From positions 1 through 9,061 of the forward strand of contig CAYMYI010000148.1 of assembly GCA_964394585.1 (NCBI GenBank): a stretch of DNA of 9,061 bases. The letters are read 5' to 3'. The notes under the pieces were generated by a model, which worked only from the letters and a program-made list of their open reading frames with translations, did not search any database and was not told where the DNA came from. The stretch comes from CAYUJH01 sp964394585. Its GTDB lineage: Bacteria; Bacteroidota; Bacteroidia; Cytophagales; Flammeovirgaceae. Made by a program: the position numbers and the translations under genes. Shown here piece by piece: positions 6,976-9,061 of the stretch; within the stretch, counting starts at the first letter, position 1, and every line of letters begins with the position of its first letter.

Positions 6976-7006
6976 TTTGCTTTCCATACAGAAGTCTATA
7001 TTTTTG
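6976..7006 (+). promoter_or_regulatory. Strong promoter of the rplM-rpsI-rpsB operon
   Basis: TTTG (6976-6979) and TATTTTTG (6999-7006) are separated by exactly 19 bases, matching the Bacteroidota housekeeping sigma consensus (-33 TTTG, -7 TAnnTTTG). Transcription should begin near 7012-7014, leaving a leader of about 80 bases before rplM. Two AT-rich copies of TTTATAA (6930-6936 and 6941-6947) lie further upstream and could act as an UP-like element, though this is only an inference. This is the best promoter match in the window, as expected for a highly expressed ribosomal operon. Confidence 0.8.
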
Positions 7007-7017
7007 CAATCCTTTTT

Positions 7018-7048
7018 AGAGAGGTAGTGTGTACTATACGGCTTCTCT
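7018..7048 (+). promoter_or_regulatory. 5' leader hairpin of the rplM mRNA
   Basis: Starting within about five bases of the predicted transcript 5' end, AGAGAGG (7018-7024) can pair with CTTCTCT (7042-7048), seven pairs including one G-U. An inner TAGT/ACTA stem (7025-7028 with 7033-7036) stacks directly on it and closes a GTGT loop, with five unpaired bases (7037-7041) on the 3' side. About 46 unstructured A/T-rich bases follow before the rplM start. It may be an autoregulatory site for L13 or S9/S2, or simply a 5'-end stabiliser. It is not a terminator: only a short T run follows the stem. Confidence 0.45.
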
Positions 7049-7094
7049 TTTAAGTATGTAACTGATTTTCTTCATTTTAAACAAAAACACAAGA

Positions 7095-7538
7095 GTGGAT
7101 ACTTTAAGTTATAAGACCATTTCTGCAAACAGCGAGACTGCAGGCAAGGAATGGCTAATCGTAGATGCGAGTGATCTTGTGCTCGGACGCTTGGCAAGCG
7201 AAGTTGCCAAGATTTTACGCGGAAAGCACAAGCCCAATTTTACCCCTCATGCCGATTGCGGCGATAACGTGATTGTCATCAACGCTGAGAAGGTAAAGCT
7301 TACCGGCAAAAAGATGTCTGATAAGCGCTATGTACGTTATACGGGTTACCCTGGCGGACAGCGTTTTACCTCACCTATTGAAATTTTAGAGAAACACCCA
7401 GAGCGCCTCGTAGAAATGGCAGTTCGTGGTATGCTTCCTAAAAGCCGTCTAGGCAGAAAAGTATTTAAAAATATGTTTGTTTATGTTGGTGCTGAACACC
7501 CACACCAAGCCCAACAGCCTAAAGAAATTAAGTTGTAA
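7095..7538 (+). CDS. rplM: 50S ribosomal protein L13 (uL13)
   Basis: L13 is an early-assembling protein of the large ribosomal subunit that binds 23S rRNA. The 147 residues cover the whole family, with LGRLASEVAKILRGK (30-44), the DCGDNVIVINAEKV stretch (54-67), YTGYPGG (82-88) and the signature AVRGMLPKSRLGR (109-121). The start codon is GTG at 7095, not ATG; the DTLSYKT sequence right after it is the usual N-terminus in Bacteroidota as I remember it, so this start is trusted. No Shine-Dalgarno sequence precedes it; the upstream bases are A-rich. It is the first gene of the operon, and its stop overlaps the rpsI start in TAATG, which implies translational coupling. Confidence 0.98.
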   Translation: MDTLSYKTISANSETAGKEWLIVDASDLVLGRLASEVAKILRGKHKPNFTPHADCGDNVIVINAEKVKLTGKKMSDKRYVRYTGYPGGQRFTSPIEILEKHPERLVEMAVRGMLPKSRLGRKVFKNMFVYVGAEHPHQAQQPKEIKL

Positions 7539-7924
7539 TGGAGAAAATCAATACAATCGGCCGAAGAAAAACCTCTGTAGCGCGTATTTACCTACAGCCC
7601 GGCCAAGGGAAAATCACTGTAAACAACCGAGATATTGAAAATTACTTTCCTTCTCCTATTCTTAGAATTATCGTAAACCAGCCCCTAGAAATTTGCGGCG
7701 AGAGTGGAAAATACGATATTAATGTGAATGTGTACGGAGGAGGTACTACTGGCCAAGCCGAAGCGATTCGCTTAGCAATTGCCCGTGCACTTACCGAAAT
7801 GAACGCGGAACACCGTACTGCTTTGAAACCGGAAGGGTTCTTAACCCGCGACCCTCGCATGGTGGAACGTAAGAAATACGGTAGAAGAAAAGCGAGAAGA
7901 AGATTCCAGTTCAGCAAACGTTAA
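7538..7924 (+). CDS. rpsI: 30S ribosomal protein S9 (uS9)
   Basis: S9 sits in the head of the small subunit, and its C-terminal tail reaches the P-site tRNA. The 128 residues are full length: GRRKTSVARIYL (8-19), the signature GGGTTGQAEAIRLAIARAL (67-85), the RDPRMVERKK stretch (104-113) and the basic tail ending in the invariant-type SKR (126-128). The ATG shares one base with the rplM stop codon, so L13 and S9 synthesis is probably coupled; rplM-rpsI pairing is conserved across bacteria. Confidence 0.98.
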   Translation: MEKINTIGRRKTSVARIYLQPGQGKITVNNRDIENYFPSPILRIIVNQPLEICGESGKYDINVNVYGGGTTGQAEAIRLAIARALTEMNAEHRTALKPEGFLTRDPRMVERKKYGRRKARRRFQFSKR

Positions 7925-7951
7925 TTTTCAATTCAAAAGTTTACGAATCAG

Positions 7952-8740
7952 ATGAGTAACCAAAGAGTAGAATATAAAGAACTTCTGGATGCAGGTGTAC
8001 ACTTCGGGCACTTAACCAGAAAGTGGAACCCTAAAATGGCGCCTTATATTTTCATGGAGCGCAATGGTATCCACATCATTGACCTTAATAAAACCCAAGC
8101 CGCTCTAAACGAAGCTTGCGAATCTCTTGCCGACCTTGTGCGCTCAGGTAAAAAAGTAATGTTTGTAGCGACTAAAAAGCAGGCGAAAGATATTATCGCT
8201 CAGGAAGCAGAACGTTTAAAAATGCCTTACATATCCGAACGCTGGTTAGGGGGTATGCTTACAAACTTTGCTACCGTGCGTAAATCGCTTAAAAAGATGG
8301 CTTCAATCGAGCGAACCATGAAAGATGAGACCATGCGCAAAAGCCTCGCAAAACGCGAGCGTTTGATGCTCTCACGCGAGAAGGCAAAACTAGAGAAAGT
8401 ATTGGGCGGTATTGCCGACCAAACCCGTCTGCCTTCTGCTCTTTTCATTGTGGATGTGAAGCGCGAACACATTGCCGTAAAAGAAGCCATCAAGCTAGGA
8501 ATTCCTATCTATGCTATGGTGGATACCAACTCTGACCCTGATAATATAGATTTCCCTATTCCGGCAAATGACGATGCCTACAAGTCTATCAAAATTGTAA
8601 CGGAAGTAATCGGAAAAGCTATTGAAGAAGGCTTGTTGGAACGTAAGAAAGAAAAAGAAGAGACGAAACTGAAAACAGCAGAAGCTGAGAAAAAGGCAGT
8701 GGATGAGCAACCTTCTGACAAAGAAGAATCTTCGAACTAA
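7952..8740 (+). CDS. rpsB: 30S ribosomal protein S2 (uS2)
   Basis: S2 binds late to the small subunit near the junction of head and body. Of 262 residues, about 1-230 are the conserved core: LLDAGVHFGHLTRKWNPKM (11-29), the FVATKKQAKD region (71-80), ERWLGGMLTNF (96-106) and the PIYAMVDTNSDP stretch (185-196). The last ~32 residues are a low-complexity K/E-rich tail (about 231-262), longer than in the 241-residue E. coli protein and of a kind that varies among Bacteroidota. The start lies 27 bases after rpsI and has no Shine-Dalgarno sequence; the N-terminus agrees with the family. In many bacteria tsf (EF-Ts) follows directly; here a small unrecognised gene follows instead. Confidence 0.98.
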   Translation: MSNQRVEYKELLDAGVHFGHLTRKWNPKMAPYIFMERNGIHIIDLNKTQAALNEACESLADLVRSGKKVMFVATKKQAKDIIAQEAERLKMPYISERWLGGMLTNFATVRKSLKKMASIERTMKDETMRKSLAKRERLMLSREKAKLEKVLGGIADQTRLPSALFIVDVKREHIAVKEAIKLGIPIYAMVDTNSDPDNIDFPIPANDDAYKSIKIVTEVIGKAIEEGLLERKKEKEETKLKTAEAEKKAVDEQPSDKEESSN

Positions 8741-8764
8741 TTTTCACGAAAAAACGACTAAGTT

Positions 8765-8950
8765 ATGACGATAATCGAAGCGGAAAACCGAATGAAAGAG
8801 TTGAAGGCCGCTCAATCAGCATTTTTCCAGAAGAAAAAAGCCGATCGCAATGCCGATGAACTCGAAAGTGTACGCCAAGAAATGAACGAGTTGAAAGAGA
8901 AACTCCACGCATTTTATAGAGGCAAAGAGGTGGAAGGTATTGAGCGGTAA
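8765..8950 (+). CDS. Small coiled-coil protein of unknown function
   Basis: I do not recognise this 61-codon gene. It encodes a very charged protein rich in K, E and A. Two stretches, about residues 3-27 and 31-52, have the hydrophobic spacing of amphipathic helices (for example ENRMKELKAAQSAFF, then LESVRQEMNELKEKLHAFY), so a helical hairpin or short coiled-coil dimer is likely. There is no signal peptide, membrane segment or cysteine motif. It starts 24 bases after rpsB on the same strand with no promoter or terminator between, and a strong terminator follows 58 bases after its stop, so it should be the last gene of the ribosomal operon. It might bind the ribosome or RNA, but that rests on location alone. 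The alternative is a non-coding 3' UTR with a fortuitous open frame; the composition and placement argue for a real gene. Confidence 0.65.
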   Translation: MTIIEAENRMKELKAAQSAFFQKKKADRNADELESVRQEMNELKEKLHAFYRGKEVEGIER

Positions 8951-9008
8951 GCTCTGAACTTTACATACATAGCGAGTATTGACTCAGATGCATTATGCAA
9001 CAAGTTAC

Positions 9009-9052
9009 AACCTACAGGAGCTGTGTTTACCGCCTTTCCTGTAGGTTTTTTT
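9009..9052 (+). terminator. Rho-independent terminator of the ribosomal operon
   Basis: An 11-base perfect inverted repeat (AACCTACAGGA at 9009-9019 with TCCTGTAGGTT at 9037-9047) encloses a 17-base loop, and a run of seven Ts (9046-9052) overlaps its end. It ends the rplM-rpsI-rpsB-small gene transcript. Only nine bases remain to the window edge, so the next gene is unseen. Confidence 0.92.
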
Positions 9053-9061
9053 GTGGTGGCT

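Noticed and set aside
1..9061. Mobile element, CRISPR array, defence island, tRNA or rRNA
   Set aside because: No transposase, integrase, repeat array, terminal inverted repeats or recognisable tRNA-like cloverleaf sequence was seen; the genes are housekeeping types with uniform base use.

Overview
This window looks like a piece of ordinary core chromosome from a member of the Bacteroidota, perhaps a Cytophagia-, Chitinophagia- or Saprospiria-type lineage; the class is a guess. Four things point that way. Several genes are preceded by TAnnTTTG-type -7 boxes, the best with a -33 TTTG exactly 19 bases upstream. Start codons lack Shine-Dalgarno sequences and are A/T-rich upstream. The gene content fits: a SpmA-type membrane protein, two rhomboids one after the other, an orphan LytTR regulator, and rplM-rpsI-rpsB. 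Protein motifs also match that phylum as I know it. A run of 10 Ns marks the sequence as a draft assembly.

Layout. Bases 1-285 (minus) hold the 5' end of a nucleoside-recognition/SpmA-like membrane protein with its own promoter, cut by the window edge. A strong hairpin terminator (350-384) separates it from a minus-strand group read in the order recJ (4052-2319), rhomboid protease B (2278-1463), rhomboid protease A (1339-410). Divergent from recJ is an orphan LytTR response regulator (4288-4989, plus), which meets a PAP2-family phosphatase (5577-4984, minus) tail to tail; the two stop codons share the hexamer TTATAA. Divergent from PAP2 is alanine dehydrogenase (5732-6844, plus), closed by a hairpin terminator. 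The last block is a ribosomal protein operon, rplM-rpsI-rpsB plus a small unrecognised coiled-coil gene, with a near-consensus promoter, a structured 5' leader and a terminator at 9009-9052.

How the genes relate. RecJ is a DNA-repair exonuclease; the rhomboids are intramembrane serine proteases with complete catalytic residues; the LytTR protein is a phosphorylation-controlled transcription factor with no kinase in view; PAP2 probably dephosphorylates a lipid (pyro)phosphate in the envelope; Ald interconverts alanine and pyruvate; L13, S9 and S2 are ribosome components. Apart from the ribosomal operon, no shared pathway is evident.

I see no rRNA or tRNA gene, CRISPR array, insertion sequence, phage or defence genes, and no convincing previously undescribed system. 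The points most worth a second look are the hairpin at the very 5' end of the rplM transcript, the small coiled-coil gene occupying the place where tsf usually follows rpsB, the extra modules of the two rhomboids, and the N-gap inside recJ.
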